A stretch of DNA of 64,000 nucleotides from Flavobacterium sp. (lineage in GTDB: Bacteria; Bacteroidota; Bacteroidia; Flavobacteriales; Flavobacteriaceae), in NCBI RefSeq assembly GCF_027484705.1, contig NZ_JAIXSL010000015.1, positions 98,527 to 162,526 on the forward strand. The letters are read 5' to 3'. Numbering within the stretch: position 1 is the stretch's first letter; each line of letters opens with the position of its first letter. The position numbers and the translations under genes were made by a program. Of this stretch, positions 9,060-18,022 are shown one piece after another. The notes under the pieces are model-generated. The model saw only the letters and a list, made by a program, of their open reading frames with translations, did no database searches and was not told where the DNA came from.

Positions 9060-9902
9060 ATGAAAGCACTGATTGTTGGTGGAACGTCTTCGATTGCAAA
9101 CGCTTTAAAGCCTATACTGGCGCAGTTTTGCGAAGTGATGACGGCTGGAAGAACTGGTTGCGACATTACTTTAGATTTGTCCGATGAAAACATTTCGCTT
9201 CCAAACGATATTGATGTCATCATTCATACCGCCGCGCATTTCGGAGGCAAAACCGCTGAAGAAATCATCGCTGCTGAAAAAATCAATGTGATTGGAACGG
9301 TTCGATTGTGCAAAGCCGCTGTTGATGCAGGTGTGAAGCACTTTATTTACATTTCAAGTATTTTCTCAAACGCCACGCCCGACGAACCTAATTATTCGGT
9401 TTACAGCATTTCAAAAAAACACTCGGAAGAATTGGCAACATACTATTGTTCTTTAAATAATTTACCGTTGACAATTTTAAAACCTTCGCACTTATATGGC
9501 GTCGAAGAAAGTTTCAAAAAGCACCAGCCGTTTTTCTATACTATTCTGGACAAAGCGAAAAACAGTGAAGATCTAACGCTTTACGGCAACAACGATCCGG
9601 TCAGAAACTTTCTATTCATCGACGATTTGACCGAAATAATTTTGAAAGTCGTGCAGCAAAAAGTCACTGGAAGTTATTCGTGTACTCAAATGAACGACGT
9701 GACTTACACCGAAATTGCCGCTACAGCTTATAAAGTTTTCGGCACGGATGGCAAAGCCACTTTCCTGAGCGACAAACCCGATATTCCAAGTTTTCAATAC
9801 GATAAAGACGGTGCACTATATCAGAAAATCGGATTTTATCCGCAAGTGACACTCGAACAAGGCATCCAAAAAATTGTCGATAACAGTAACAATAGCAAAT
9901 GA
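9060..9902 (+). CDS. NAD-dependent epimerase/dehydratase family (extended SDR)
   Basis: This 280-aa extended short-chain dehydrogenase has an N-terminal Rossmann motif (VGGTSSIA, a modified form of the usual GxxGxxG) and the catalytic YxxxK (YSISK, about residues 113-117). A Ser-rich strand (YISSIFS) lies just before it, and LKPSHLYG follows. Members epimerise, dehydrate or reduce nucleotide sugars. The substrate cannot be predicted from the sequence. Its end overlaps the ATP-grasp gene by four bases (ATGA), and it abuts the upstream methyltransferase gene. Confidence 0.85.
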   Translation: MKALIVGGTSSIANALKPILAQFCEVMTAGRTGCDITLDLSDENISLPNDIDVIIHTAAHFGGKTAEEIIAAEKINVIGTVRLCKAAVDAGVKHFIYISSIFSNATPDEPNYSVYSISKKHSEELATYYCSLNNLPLTILKPSHLYGVEESFKKHQPFFYTILDKAKNSEDLTLYGNNDPVRNFLFIDDLTEIILKVVQQKVTGSYSCTQMNDVTYTEIAATAYKVFGTDGKATFLSDKPDIPSFQYDKDGALYQKIGFYPQVTLEQGIQKIVDNSNNSK

Positions 9903-10861
9903 AAAATATTTTAGTTTCAGGTGCGAGCGGCATCATCGGCTACGGCATTTTGCGTTCGCTGCGGTTGTCGGGAATTCCATACAAATTCATCGGCACAACG
10001 ATTTATTCCGATTCAGCCGCTGAAGGATTTTGCGATATTTTTGAACAGGCGGTTCCGACGAACGATCCAAATTATATCGATTGGCTTCTGAAAACCATCG
10101 AAAAGCACCAAATCGATCTGATTATTCCGGGTATTGAAGCCGATATGTACGCATGGTCAGAACATAAAGACACCCTCGAAAAAAGCGGCGTCAAAGTATT
10201 GTTGAATGCCCAAGAACTCATCGACGCCTGCCACGACAAATGGGTTTTCTATCAAAAATTAAAAGAATCCGATTTACCTTTTGCAATAGACACGACTTTA
10301 GAGTCAGATTTCAAGGTATTAAAAACCCAATTCGGATTGCCGTTTCTTTTAAAACCACGCATAGGTCACGGTTCTAAAGGAATTGTACGCGTAAATTCCG
10401 AAGAAGAATTTGAAAAACACCAACAATATATCGGTTCCCAATTGATGGCGCAACCGATTGTCGGAAATGACGACGAAGAATATACAACTTCAGCATTTTG
10501 CGACGGACAAGGCGGATTTTATGCGTATATGACGCTCAAAAGAAAATTGTCAAAAGACGGTTTTACTGAAAAAGCTGAAGTCATTAATTTGGAAAATATA
10601 GAGGAAACTCTAAAAGCATTGTGCTCGATTTTTAAACCCATCGGCCCGACGAATTTCCAATTTAGAAAGGATGATGATGGTTTGAAATTGCTCGAAATCA
10701 ACCCGCGCATTTCTTCATCAACTTCCATTCGCGCTAAATTCGGTTACAACGAATCGCAAATGGCCGTTGATTATTTCGTTGAAAATAAAACCATCGGGCA
10801 ACCAAAAATCAAAAACGGAAAAGCCATCCGTTATATCGAAGACCTGATCATCTATGAATAA
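9899..10861 (+). CDS. ATP-grasp carboxylate-amine ligase-like protein
   Basis: This 320-aa protein has a pre-ATP-grasp Rossmann-like start (ILVSGASGIIGYGILRSL), a central glycine-rich ATP loop (RIGHGSKGIVRV, about residues 156-167) and the metal-binding C-terminal motif LLEINPRISSS (about 263-273). This layout matches carbamoyl-phosphate-synthase-like ATP-grasp enzymes, which join a carboxylate to an amine through an acyl phosphate. In a glycan cluster it may couple an amino acid to a sugar or make an activated amino acid; that is inference. It overlaps both neighbours, by 4 bases upstream and 8 bases downstream. Confidence 0.85.
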   Translation: MKNILVSGASGIIGYGILRSLRLSGIPYKFIGTTIYSDSAAEGFCDIFEQAVPTNDPNYIDWLLKTIEKHQIDLIIPGIEADMYAWSEHKDTLEKSGVKVLLNAQELIDACHDKWVFYQKLKESDLPFAIDTTLESDFKVLKTQFGLPFLLKPRIGHGSKGIVRVNSEEEFEKHQQYIGSQLMAQPIVGNDDEEYTTSAFCDGQGGFYAYMTLKRKLSKDGFTEKAEVINLENIEETLKALCSIFKPIGPTNFQFRKDDDGLKLLEINPRISSSTSIRAKFGYNESQMAVDYFVENKTIGQPKIKNGKAIRYIEDLIIYE

Positions 10862-11528
10862 AATTGGCATCATCTCCGACATTCACGGAAACTACGAAGC
10901 GTTAAAAACGGTTTTGGCCGAACTCGACGCGATGAATATCACCGAAATTTATTGCCTCGGCGATGTCGTCGGTTATTATTCGCAGGTCAATGAATGCTGT
11001 GATGAACTCAGAAAACGCAATATCCCTTGTCTGATGGGCAACCACGATTGGTATATGGCGAGTGGCGGCTTTTGCCCGAGATCTAAAAGCGTTAATGATT
11101 GTTTGGTTTATCAACGCAAAGTGATTACTCAGGAAAATATCGATTGGCTGCGCACGTTTGATATGCAGCGGTTTGTAGGTTCAATTCACATGGTTCACGG
11201 CGGTTGGGCCGATCCGATTGATGAATATCTTGTCGAACCCAACGCAGACTATTTCTCCAGAATAGAAGGGAAGAACTTCGTTTCGGGGCACACGCATTTT
11301 CAATCTTTACATCATTTTGGAGACAAAACCTATTGCAATCCGGGTTCTGTAGGCATGCCACGTGACAACGATCCGAGGGCTGCTTTTGCTACTTTTGACG
11401 GCGAATTTACTTTGCACCGTATCGAATATGATATGCAGGTAGTTTTTGACTTGATGGATAAAGCCGGATTCAACGATTATTATTACGGATGTTTAAAAAC
11501 CGGCGCAAGGAATCTTTGCAGGCTGTAA
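10854..11528 (+). CDS. Calcineurin-like metallophosphoesterase (YfcE/MJ0936 type)
   Basis: This 224-aa protein has the complete set of dimetal phosphoesterase motifs: SDIHGN (about residues 8-13), GDVVG (about 36-40), GNHDW (about 62-66), HGG and GHTHF (about 145-149). Such enzymes hydrolyse phosphodiesters or phosphomonoesters, including nucleotides. Its position, overlapping the ATP-grasp gene, suggests that it processes a phosphorylated sugar or nucleotide intermediate in the same pathway rather than doing general housekeeping. No signal peptide is seen, so it should be cytoplasmic. Confidence 0.88.
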   Translation: MNKIGIISDIHGNYEALKTVLAELDAMNITEIYCLGDVVGYYSQVNECCDELRKRNIPCLMGNHDWYMASGGFCPRSKSVNDCLVYQRKVITQENIDWLRTFDMQRFVGSIHMVHGGWADPIDEYLVEPNADYFSRIEGKNFVSGHTHFQSLHHFGDKTYCNPGSVGMPRDNDPRAAFATFDGEFTLHRIEYDMQVVFDLMDKAGFNDYYYGCLKTGARNLCRL

Positions 11529-11539
11529 AAAAAGAATAC

Positions 11540-12499
11540 ATGTTTAAGTGGAAAAAACTGGGACAAATTTTTAATCCCATTGATTATAGAGACCAAAGCT
11601 GGATGTACGAATACGCGCAGGCGCCATCTGTGGTCATTTTTGAGAAAACCGTGCGCGTGTTTTTCTCGTCAAGGCCGGCCCCTGAAAACGGACAATACGT
11701 GAGCAGAATGGGTTACATCGATCTGAACAAAGACAATTTATCGGAAATCGTTTCGATTTGCAAAGCGCCGATTTTGCCTTTGGGCGGTTTGGGCACTTTC
11801 GACGAATTTGGAACTTATCCCGTTTCAGTGATTCAAAATGATGATGAAATCCGAGCCTATTACGCCGGCTGGACGCGCTGCGAATCTGTTCCTTTCAACG
11901 CCGCGATTGGCGTTGCCGTGAGTAAAGACAATGGCGATTCTTTTCAGAGAATGGGTGAAGGGCCGGTGATTCCGTACACGCCTGATGAACCCTTTGTGAT
12001 GGGAAGCCCAAAAATCAGAAAGTTCGGTGATACTTGGTATTTGTGGTATTCCGCAACCCGTGAATGGATTCCGAATGACGGGCAACCGCAACCCGTTTAT
12101 AAAATCAGGATGGCGACTTCAACCGATGGCATCAACTGGAATAAAAACCACAAGGATTTGATTCCCGATGTATTGGAAGTCAACGAATGCCAGGCGAGCG
12201 CCGATGTTTTTCAATACCAAGGCAAGTATCACATGTTTTTTTCGTACCGCAATAACCTCAATTTCCGCGAACCTGGGCGAGGTTACAGAATCGGTTATGC
12301 TTCTTCTACGGATTTAATCCACTGGACACGTGAAGATCAAAAAGCCGGAATTGAAGCATCGCAAAGCGGCTGGGATTCAGAATCGGTGAGTTACCCGTTT
12401 GTGTTTGCGCTCAACAATAAAGTTTACATGCTCCACCAAGGCAATGAAATCGGGCGTTTCGGTTTCGGATTGGCCGAATTGGAAAGTTATCATCAATAA
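11540..12499 (+). CDS. Cytoplasmic GH43/GH32/GH130-like beta-propeller protein (copy A)
   Basis: This 319-aa protein resembles the five-bladed propeller fold of GH43, GH32 and GH130 enzymes. It shows repeated blade-like patterns such as SPKIRKFGDTWYLWYSA, MATSTDGINW, YHMFFSYR and IGYASSTDLIHW. The ATG at 11540 is chosen because the upstream ATG at 11489 lies inside the phosphoesterase gene, and the paralogue at 12501 begins with the same MxWKKLGxIFxP pattern. There is no signal peptide, which is odd for a degradative glycosidase. A role as a phosphorylase or transferase in glycan assembly is conceivable (GT108/GH130 are propeller precedents). It is followed one base later by its paralogue. 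Confidence 0.75.
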   Translation: MFKWKKLGQIFNPIDYRDQSWMYEYAQAPSVVIFEKTVRVFFSSRPAPENGQYVSRMGYIDLNKDNLSEIVSICKAPILPLGGLGTFDEFGTYPVSVIQNDDEIRAYYAGWTRCESVPFNAAIGVAVSKDNGDSFQRMGEGPVIPYTPDEPFVMGSPKIRKFGDTWYLWYSATREWIPNDGQPQPVYKIRMATSTDGINWNKNHKDLIPDVLEVNECQASADVFQYQGKYHMFFSYRNNLNFREPGRGYRIGYASSTDLIHWTREDQKAGIEASQSGWDSESVSYPFVFALNNKVYMLHQGNEIGRFGFGLAELESYHQ

Positions 12500-12500
12500 T

Positions 12501-13454
12501 ATGAAGTGGAAAAAACTAGGGAAGATTTTCAACCCGACCGATCATAAACTGCCCAACAATTGCTTTGAATTCGCGCAATCGCCTCAAACGATTGTCTTCG
12601 ATGATTTCGTGAGGATTTATTTCTCGACGCGCGAAAAAGACAACATTGGTAAATATTTGAGCCATGTCGCTTTTGTGGATTTCGACAAGGAATTCAAACA
12701 GATTCTAAATATTTCGACCGAAACCGTCATTCCTTTAGGGAAATTAGGCTGTTTTGACGAGCATGGGATTTTTCCAATCAATGTGTTGAAGCATGAAGAT
12801 AAAATCCTAGCTTATACGACTGGCTGGAACAGAAAAGTATCCGTTTCCGCCGACGCTTCCGTAGGTTTTGCGGTGAGCCATGATCAGGGAAAAACCTTTG
12901 AAAAACTCGGCAATGGCCCAGTATTGACCGCAACTTTGCACGAACCTTTTTTGGTCTGCGATGCTTTCGTAGCGGTTTTCGAAAACACCTTCCACATGTG
13001 GTACATCTACGGCACGCAATGGACGGAATTCGTCGAAGGGCAGGCGCCGGACAGGGTTTATAAAATCGCCCACGCAACTTCCGACGACGGCATCCACTGG
13101 AAAAAAGAAGGCCGGAAAATCATCACGGATAAAATCAATAACGAAGAATGTCAGGCTTTGCCAAGCGTCATTTTTTACAACGGTTTATACCATATGGTGT
13201 TCTGCTACCGCCACGCTTCAGGGTTCAGAACCGACAAGAATAAAGGCTACCGATTGGGGTATGCTTATTCCAATGATTTAACAAATTGGACACGCGATGA
13301 TGAAAAGTTAGGCATCAATTTAAGTGAAAACGACTGGGATTCCGACATGATGTGCTATCCGCATTTTTTTAAAGTCGGGAATCAAGTATATTTGCTCTAC
13401 AATGGAAACGAATTCGGGAAAGCCGGTTTTGGCCTGGCAATGCTCGAAAATTAA
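12501..13454 (+). CDS. Cytoplasmic GH43/GH32/GH130-like beta-propeller protein (copy B)
   Basis: This 317-aa paralogue of the protein encoded just upstream shares the N-terminus (MKWKKLGKIFNP), the FDEHGIFPINV/FDEFGTYPVSV stretch, the blade pattern ATSDDGIHWKKEGRKI, the ECQALPSV segment and the C-terminal NEFGKAGFGLA. The two look like an old tandem duplication with clear divergence, which suggests different substrates. There is no signal peptide. A long TTG-initiated reading from 12399 is rejected because it overlaps copy A heavily. Conserved acidic residues lie in the QSP and ECQA regions, but catalytic assignment from sequence alone is unsafe. Confidence 0.75.
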   Translation: MKWKKLGKIFNPTDHKLPNNCFEFAQSPQTIVFDDFVRIYFSTREKDNIGKYLSHVAFVDFDKEFKQILNISTETVIPLGKLGCFDEHGIFPINVLKHEDKILAYTTGWNRKVSVSADASVGFAVSHDQGKTFEKLGNGPVLTATLHEPFLVCDAFVAVFENTFHMWYIYGTQWTEFVEGQAPDRVYKIAHATSDDGIHWKKEGRKIITDKINNEECQALPSVIFYNGLYHMVFCYRHASGFRTDKNKGYRLGYAYSNDLTNWTRDDEKLGINLSENDWDSDMMCYPHFFKVGNQVYLLYNGNEFGKAGFGLAMLEN

Positions 13455-13474
13455 ATAAAATAGTACAATTCGAA

Positions 13475-14218
13475 ATGGAAACTAAGAGAGATTACAATAA
13501 AGAACTAAAAGATACCGCCGATCATAAATACGTCTACAGTTTTGATTATGATGTGATGCACCCGTTTATGATTCAAGCGTTTGAGCCTTTTTTTAGGAAT
13601 GGGAATTTCCTCGAACTTGGAAGCCACAAAGGTGTTTTTACCAAATTATTTTTACCGTATTTCGACGACATTACTTGCGTGGAAGTATCCGATGAAGCGA
13701 TTTCGGAAGCCAAACAAACCTTCGGCGACAAAATAAAATTCGTCAATTCGTTGTTCGAAACCGTTGATCTTCCTACAAAGTATGACAACATCGTGCTCAC
13801 GCATGTGCTCGAACACATCGACGATCCTGTGGCTGTATTGAAGCGCATCAATGATGAATGGCTGTCAGACAACGGAAGATTCTTTCTAGTTTGTCCGAAT
13901 GCGAACGCGCCATCACGTCAGATTGCGGTCAAAATGGGATTGATCACACACAATTCCGCCGTGACACCCGCCGAAAAAGAGCACGGCCATAACATTACTT
14001 ACACGCTCGATACTTTAGAACGCGATGCCAAAGCGGCCGGACTCAAAGTGGTTCACCGTTCAGGGATTTTCTTCAAAGGATTGGCTAATTTCCAGTGGGA
14101 TCGTTTGTTGCAGACTGATATTATTTCTAAGGAATACCTGCAAGGTTGCTACGAATTGGGGCAACAATATCCTGATTTGTGCTCGAGTATTTTCTTAATG
14201 TGTGAAAAAGGGAAGTAA
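13475..14218 (+). CDS. Class I SAM-dependent methyltransferase (copy B)
   Basis: This 247-aa protein has a SAM-binding loop (FLELGSHKGVFTKLF, about residues 45-59), an acidic VEVSDEA and the motif THVLEHIDDPVAVLKRI (about 109-125). It resembles the methyltransferase encoded at 8340, including a C-terminal YPDLCSS. Together the two flank the propeller, phosphoesterase and ATP-grasp genes, hinting at two methylation steps in the same pathway. The acceptor is unknown. A 20-base gap separates it from the propeller gene, and the next gene starts three bases after its stop. Confidence 0.83.
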   Translation: METKRDYNKELKDTADHKYVYSFDYDVMHPFMIQAFEPFFRNGNFLELGSHKGVFTKLFLPYFDDITCVEVSDEAISEAKQTFGDKIKFVNSLFETVDLPTKYDNIVLTHVLEHIDDPVAVLKRINDEWLSDNGRFFLVCPNANAPSRQIAVKMGLITHNSAVTPAEKEHGHNITYTLDTLERDAKAAGLKVVHRSGIFFKGLANFQWDRLLQTDIISKEYLQGCYELGQQYPDLCSSIFLMCEKGK

Positions 14219-14221
14219 GCC

Positions 14222-15061
14222 ATGCCAACGCCGTTGCTGTCTGTTTGTCTGATCACTTACAACCATGAGAACTACATTCGTCAGGCGGTGGAAGGCGTTT
14301 TGATGCAACAAGTCAATTTCGATTGGGAACTCATTATTGCCGACGATTTTTCGACCGATGGTACGAGAACGATTTTAAAAGAATACCAACAAAAGTTTCC
14401 GGATCGGATTCGATTGATTCTTCAACAAAAAAATGTAGGCGCGGCGCAGAATTGGTTCGATCTGATGAAAACGCCAAAGTCAAAATACATCGCTTATTTT
14501 GAAGGCGACGATCACTGGATTGATGCCACGAAATTGCAAAAACAAGTCGATTTTTTAGAGCAAAACCCTGATTTTACTTTGTGCCATTCTGATGTGCAGG
14601 CGATAGATATTCATGGCAACACCAACGAAAATCACTCGATGAAATATTGGAATGCCCACCATTCGGTACTCGATTACCGTTTTGCGATTTTTTCGCCGAT
14701 TGCGTTCAGTTGCACTTCTGTCTTTAGGAATGTGGTTGCGTTTGATAAGCTTTCCAAAAATGTCAAAGCCGGCGATTGGATGTTGTGGATTCTGCTCACC
14801 TTACAAGGAAAAGCAAAGTATTTGGATGAAAAATTCTCGATTTACCGTCAAGGTTCAGGGGTTTCCGGCCAATCGATCTGGTATAAGGATTTCCACCACC
14901 GTTCGCTTTTTTTATTGCAGCAGTTTTCTTTAAAAAACACTTTCGATCAAAACCGCTGGCTTGCGAAAGGTATATCGTATTACACCTTATTCCACGCGGC
15001 CAAAATCTTCAGAGTTAGAAAATTGATTTACCTTGCCGAGAAAATTAAATTCGTCCCTTAA
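14222..15061 (+). CDS. Family 2 glycosyltransferase
   Basis: This 279-aa protein opens with the GT-A pattern LSVCLITYNHENYIRQAVEGV. The nucleotide-binding IIADDFSTDGTRTIL is at about residues 38-52, and a DxD-like FEGDDHWI at about 93-100. The rest resembles WbyL/Fcl-type O-antigen transferases with a C-terminal acceptor domain. It probably adds one sugar of the repeat unit on the cytoplasmic side. Its last base is the first base of the next ORF (TAATG overlap). Confidence 0.88.
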   Translation: MPTPLLSVCLITYNHENYIRQAVEGVLMQQVNFDWELIIADDFSTDGTRTILKEYQQKFPDRIRLILQQKNVGAAQNWFDLMKTPKSKYIAYFEGDDHWIDATKLQKQVDFLEQNPDFTLCHSDVQAIDIHGNTNENHSMKYWNAHHSVLDYRFAIFSPIAFSCTSVFRNVVAFDKLSKNVKAGDWMLWILLTLQGKAKYLDEKFSIYRQGSGVSGQSIWYKDFHHRSLFLLQQFSLKNTFDQNRWLAKGISYYTLFHAAKIFRVRKLIYLAEKIKFVP

Positions 15062-16065
15062 TGCGCGTAGGTTTTAATCCCCATAAAGACAAGCCGCTCG
15101 AAAAAGTGGCGTTCAACCATCAGGTCATTATCCCGGTTTTTATACCCAATCTTGAAGGCTATTACGCCGATGGTTTGAAGATATTAAAGTTGTGTCTCGA
15201 TTCGCTTTTTGCAACGGTACATTCGAATACTTTTATTACGATTGTCAATAATGGCAGCGATGCGAAAGTCGTCGAATATCTTGATGCACTTTTCAATGAT
15301 GGTAAAATCCATGAACTGATTCATACGACCAACATCGGAAAAGTCAATGCGATTCTCAAAGGATTGGCAGGCAACAACATCGAACTCGTCACGATAGCCG
15401 ACAGCGATGTGTTGTTTCTCTCGAACTGGCAACAGGAAACCAATAAAGTTTTTGCCGCGATTCCTAAAGCCGGTGTCGTCGGAATTGTGCCGCAATACAG
15501 AACTTTCATGACACGTTGCGAAAATATTCTGTGGAGCAATTTGTTCAATAAAAACCTGAAATTTCTTCCAGTTAAAAACCCTGAAGCTTTAGAACATTTC
15601 TACAAAAGCGTCGGTTGGGACGACATCATGAAATACCATCACGACATCGCTTTGGGTTACGAATCGAACGGCGTCAAGACTTACTTGGGTTCGGGGCATT
15701 TCGTGGCGACTTATAAAAAGGATATGTTTGATGAAATCGTCACTTTCATTGGTTTCAAAATGGGCGGACTCAGCGAAGATTATCTCGACCAATGCCCGTT
15801 GAAAAAAGACTATTGGCGCCTGACGACTTTCGACAATTTCGCTTACCACATGGGTAATGTCTATGAAAACTGGATGAGCGAAGTCACGCATTCGAATGAT
15901 GAAAGTTATGAATTCAAGTCTGATTTCCCGACTTCCAAAAACATCAACAGCGTCGAATATTATTTCAAAAGCAGAATCCTTCGCAAGATTTTCAAAAGCA
16001 GAAAAGTCAGGATGCTGTTTTTCTGGCACAAAAACTTGCCCAAAGAAATGATCGCTACTTATTAA
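15061..16065 (+). CDS. Family 2-type glycosyltransferase
   Basis: This 334-aa protein has a GT-A style N-terminal half: VIIPVFIPNLEGYYADGLKI, then ITIVNNGSD, HTTNIGKVNAIL, and TIADSDVLFLSNW at about residues 118-130, where DSD fits the metal-binding DxD motif. The C-terminal half (DYWRLTTFDNFAYHMGN) is less conserved. The product is likely a sugar transferase of this locus; donor and acceptor are unknown. The start directly overlaps the previous stop. Confidence 0.82.
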   Translation: MRVGFNPHKDKPLEKVAFNHQVIIPVFIPNLEGYYADGLKILKLCLDSLFATVHSNTFITIVNNGSDAKVVEYLDALFNDGKIHELIHTTNIGKVNAILKGLAGNNIELVTIADSDVLFLSNWQQETNKVFAAIPKAGVVGIVPQYRTFMTRCENILWSNLFNKNLKFLPVKNPEALEHFYKSVGWDDIMKYHHDIALGYESNGVKTYLGSGHFVATYKKDMFDEIVTFIGFKMGGLSEDYLDQCPLKKDYWRLTTFDNFAYHMGNVYENWMSEVTHSNDESYEFKSDFPTSKNINSVEYYFKSRILRKIFKSRKVRMLFFWHKNLPKEMIATY

Positions 16066-16068
16066 CGC

Positions 16069-16983
16069 ATGACGCAACCTTCCAAAAAATTCACCATCCT
16101 GATTACGACCAAAAACCGTTTGGAGGATTTGACTTATACGCTTGTCAAAATCGATCCTTTGTTGCAGCGCGACGATGTGGCTTGCATGCTTTGCGACGAC
16201 GGTTCGACCGATGGCACTTCGGAGTTCATCAAAAGCCATTATCCCGATATTCATTTGATCCGCAATGAAAAAAGCAAAGGCCTGATCTACAGCAGAAACA
16301 AATTGTTGCATCTGACCACAACCGATTACGCGATTTCGATTGATGATGACTTGCATTTCATCACTGAAAATCCATTGGAACTGATTGACGATTATTTTAA
16401 GCAGCATCCCGAATGTGGTTTGATTGGATTTAGGATTTTCTGGAGCAAAACCGAACCCGAATCGACTCAAACAAAAGAGCAACCGCTGCGCATGAGAAGT
16501 TTTCCCGGCGGCGCTAACGTTTGGCGCATGAAAGCCTGGCATCAAATCCCCGATTATCCTTATTGGTTTGTTTTTCACGGCGAGGAAGATTTTGCGTCTT
16601 ACGAACTGTTCAAGAAAAACATAGAAATTCACTATTTGCCATCGGTTTTGGTCAACCATCGCGTTGATTTAAAAGCCCGAAAATCCAACGCCGATTATAT
16701 GATTCGCTTAAAACGGTCGTTGCGTTCGGGTTGGTTTTTATATTTTCTGTTTTTTCCGTGGATCAAAATCCCGAGAATGCTCGCTTATTCAATCTGGATG
16801 CAATTGAAACTCAAAGTATTCAAAGGCGATTTCAAAGCGCTTCAGGCAATCGTTTTAGCGTTATTCGACCTTGTGATTTTCATTCCCAAAATAATCAAAC
16901 ACAGTAACCGGCTGACTTTGAGTGAGTACAAAGCCTACGACCAATTAGAGAACGTGAGGTTGTACTGGAAACCGGAAAAATAA
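16069..16983 (+). CDS. Family 2 glycosyltransferase
   Basis: This 304-aa protein starts with FTILITTKNRLEDLTYTLVKI. The nucleotide-binding CDDGSTDGTSEFI is at about residues 42-54, and a DxD motif in SIDDDLHF at about 91-98. A following GGANVWRMKAW stretch matches the GT2 acceptor-loop region, and two hydrophobic segments near the C-terminus may bring it to the membrane. It lies three bases after the preceding transferase gene and is probably co-translated with it. The sugar specificity cannot be read from the sequence. Confidence 0.88.
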   Translation: MTQPSKKFTILITTKNRLEDLTYTLVKIDPLLQRDDVACMLCDDGSTDGTSEFIKSHYPDIHLIRNEKSKGLIYSRNKLLHLTTTDYAISIDDDLHFITENPLELIDDYFKQHPECGLIGFRIFWSKTEPESTQTKEQPLRMRSFPGGANVWRMKAWHQIPDYPYWFVFHGEEDFASYELFKKNIEIHYLPSVLVNHRVDLKARKSNADYMIRLKRSLRSGWFLYFLFFPWIKIPRMLAYSIWMQLKLKVFKGDFKALQAIVLALFDLVIFIPKIIKHSNRLTLSEYKAYDQLENVRLYWKPEK

Positions 16984-17014
16984 TTACTTTTACGCTTCAT
17001 TTTTGAAAGCTTTC

Positions 17015-18022
17015 ATGAGAGACAAACCTTATTTTATCGCTGAGATTGCGCAGGCGCACGACGGAAGTCTGGGGATTTTGCATTCCTACATCGACGCTGT
17101 GGCGAAAACCGGCGTGCAGGCGATCAAGTTTCAGATGCATATTGCTGAAGCCGAAAGCAGCATCCACGAACCGTTTAGGGTCAAATTTTCTTATGAAGAT
17201 GCCACGCGTTTCGATTACTGGAAGCGCATGGAATTCACTTTCGAGCAATGGCAAGGCATCAAAAAACATTGCGACGAAGTGGGTTTGGATTTCATCTGTT
17301 CGCCGTTCAGCAATGCTGCGGTCGATTGGCTTGAAAAACTCGATGTGAAAGCTTACAAAGTCGGTTCGGGAGAAGTTTCGAATTTCCTTTTATTGGATAA
17401 AATTATTGAAACCAAAAAACCAATCATCATTTCGTCAGGCATGAGCAGTTTTTCAGAATTGGATCAAGTCGTTGATTATTTGAAAAGTAAAGCAGCAGAT
17501 TTTTCGATTTTGCAATGCACAACGGCTTACCCGACGCTTCCGCACCAATACGGATTGAATTTGATTCCCGAACTTAAAGCACGCTACAATATTCCTGTTG
17601 GTTTTTCAGACCATTCCGCTAAAACCGCCACCGGAATTGCAGCTGTGGCTTTGGGCGCGGAAATCCTAGAATTCCATGTGGTTTTTGACCGAGCAATGTT
17701 CGGCCCGGACGCGATCGCATCTTTAACTCTCGAAGAAACAAAACAATTGGTCGAAGGCGCGACGGCCATTTTCGAAGCGCAATCGCAACCGATAGATAAA
17801 AATAACACCGAAGCATTCACCACTTTAAAGAGCATTTTTGAAAAATCTTTAGCAGTGAATAAAGACTTACCTGAAGGGCACACGATTACTTTTGAAGATC
17901 TGGAACACAAAAAACCAACCGGTTACGGCATTCCGGCGCGCGATTACCAAACGGTCATCGGCAAGAAATTATCAAAAGACAAAAGCCAGTGGGATTTTTT
18001 AAATGAAGACGATTTGCCATGA
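17015..18022 (+). CDS. neuB: Nonulosonic acid synthase, NeuB family
   Basis: This 335-aa enzyme would condense an N-acetyl-hexosamine such as ManNAc with phosphoenolpyruvate to give a nine-carbon sialic-type acid. It has a TIM-barrel region (IAEIAQAHDGS, then IKFQMHIAEAESS, FICSPFSNAAVDWL, KVGSGEVSNF, SSGMSSF, LQCTTAYP, GFSDHS) and a C-terminal antifreeze-like SAF domain (about residues 272-335, with KPTGYGIPARDY). The AQAHDG start differs from the common GxNHNG of classical NeuB and marks a distinct subgroup. The ATG at 17015 is preferred over an in-frame TTG at 17003. It overlaps neuC by four bases. Confidence 0.9.
   Translation: MRDKPYFIAEIAQAHDGSLGILHSYIDAVAKTGVQAIKFQMHIAEAESSIHEPFRVKFSYEDATRFDYWKRMEFTFEQWQGIKKHCDEVGLDFICSPFSNAAVDWLEKLDVKAYKVGSGEVSNFLLLDKIIETKKPIIISSGMSSFSELDQVVDYLKSKAADFSILQCTTAYPTLPHQYGLNLIPELKARYNIPVGFSDHSAKTATGIAAVALGAEILEFHVVFDRAMFGPDAIASLTLEETKQLVEGATAIFEAQSQPIDKNNTEAFTTLKSIFEKSLAVNKDLPEGHTITFEDLEHKKPTGYGIPARDYQTVIGKKLSKDKSQWDFLNEDDLP

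Noticed and set aside
12399..12500. Upstream extension of propeller copy B
   Set aside because: It overlaps copy A by 100 bases and its residues do not resemble the family; the ATG at 12501 aligns with the start of the paralogue.
15589..16659. 356-codon open frame on the minus strand
   Set aside because: It is antisense to two clear glycosyltransferase genes, shows no family motif, and is best explained as a shadow of their codon use.
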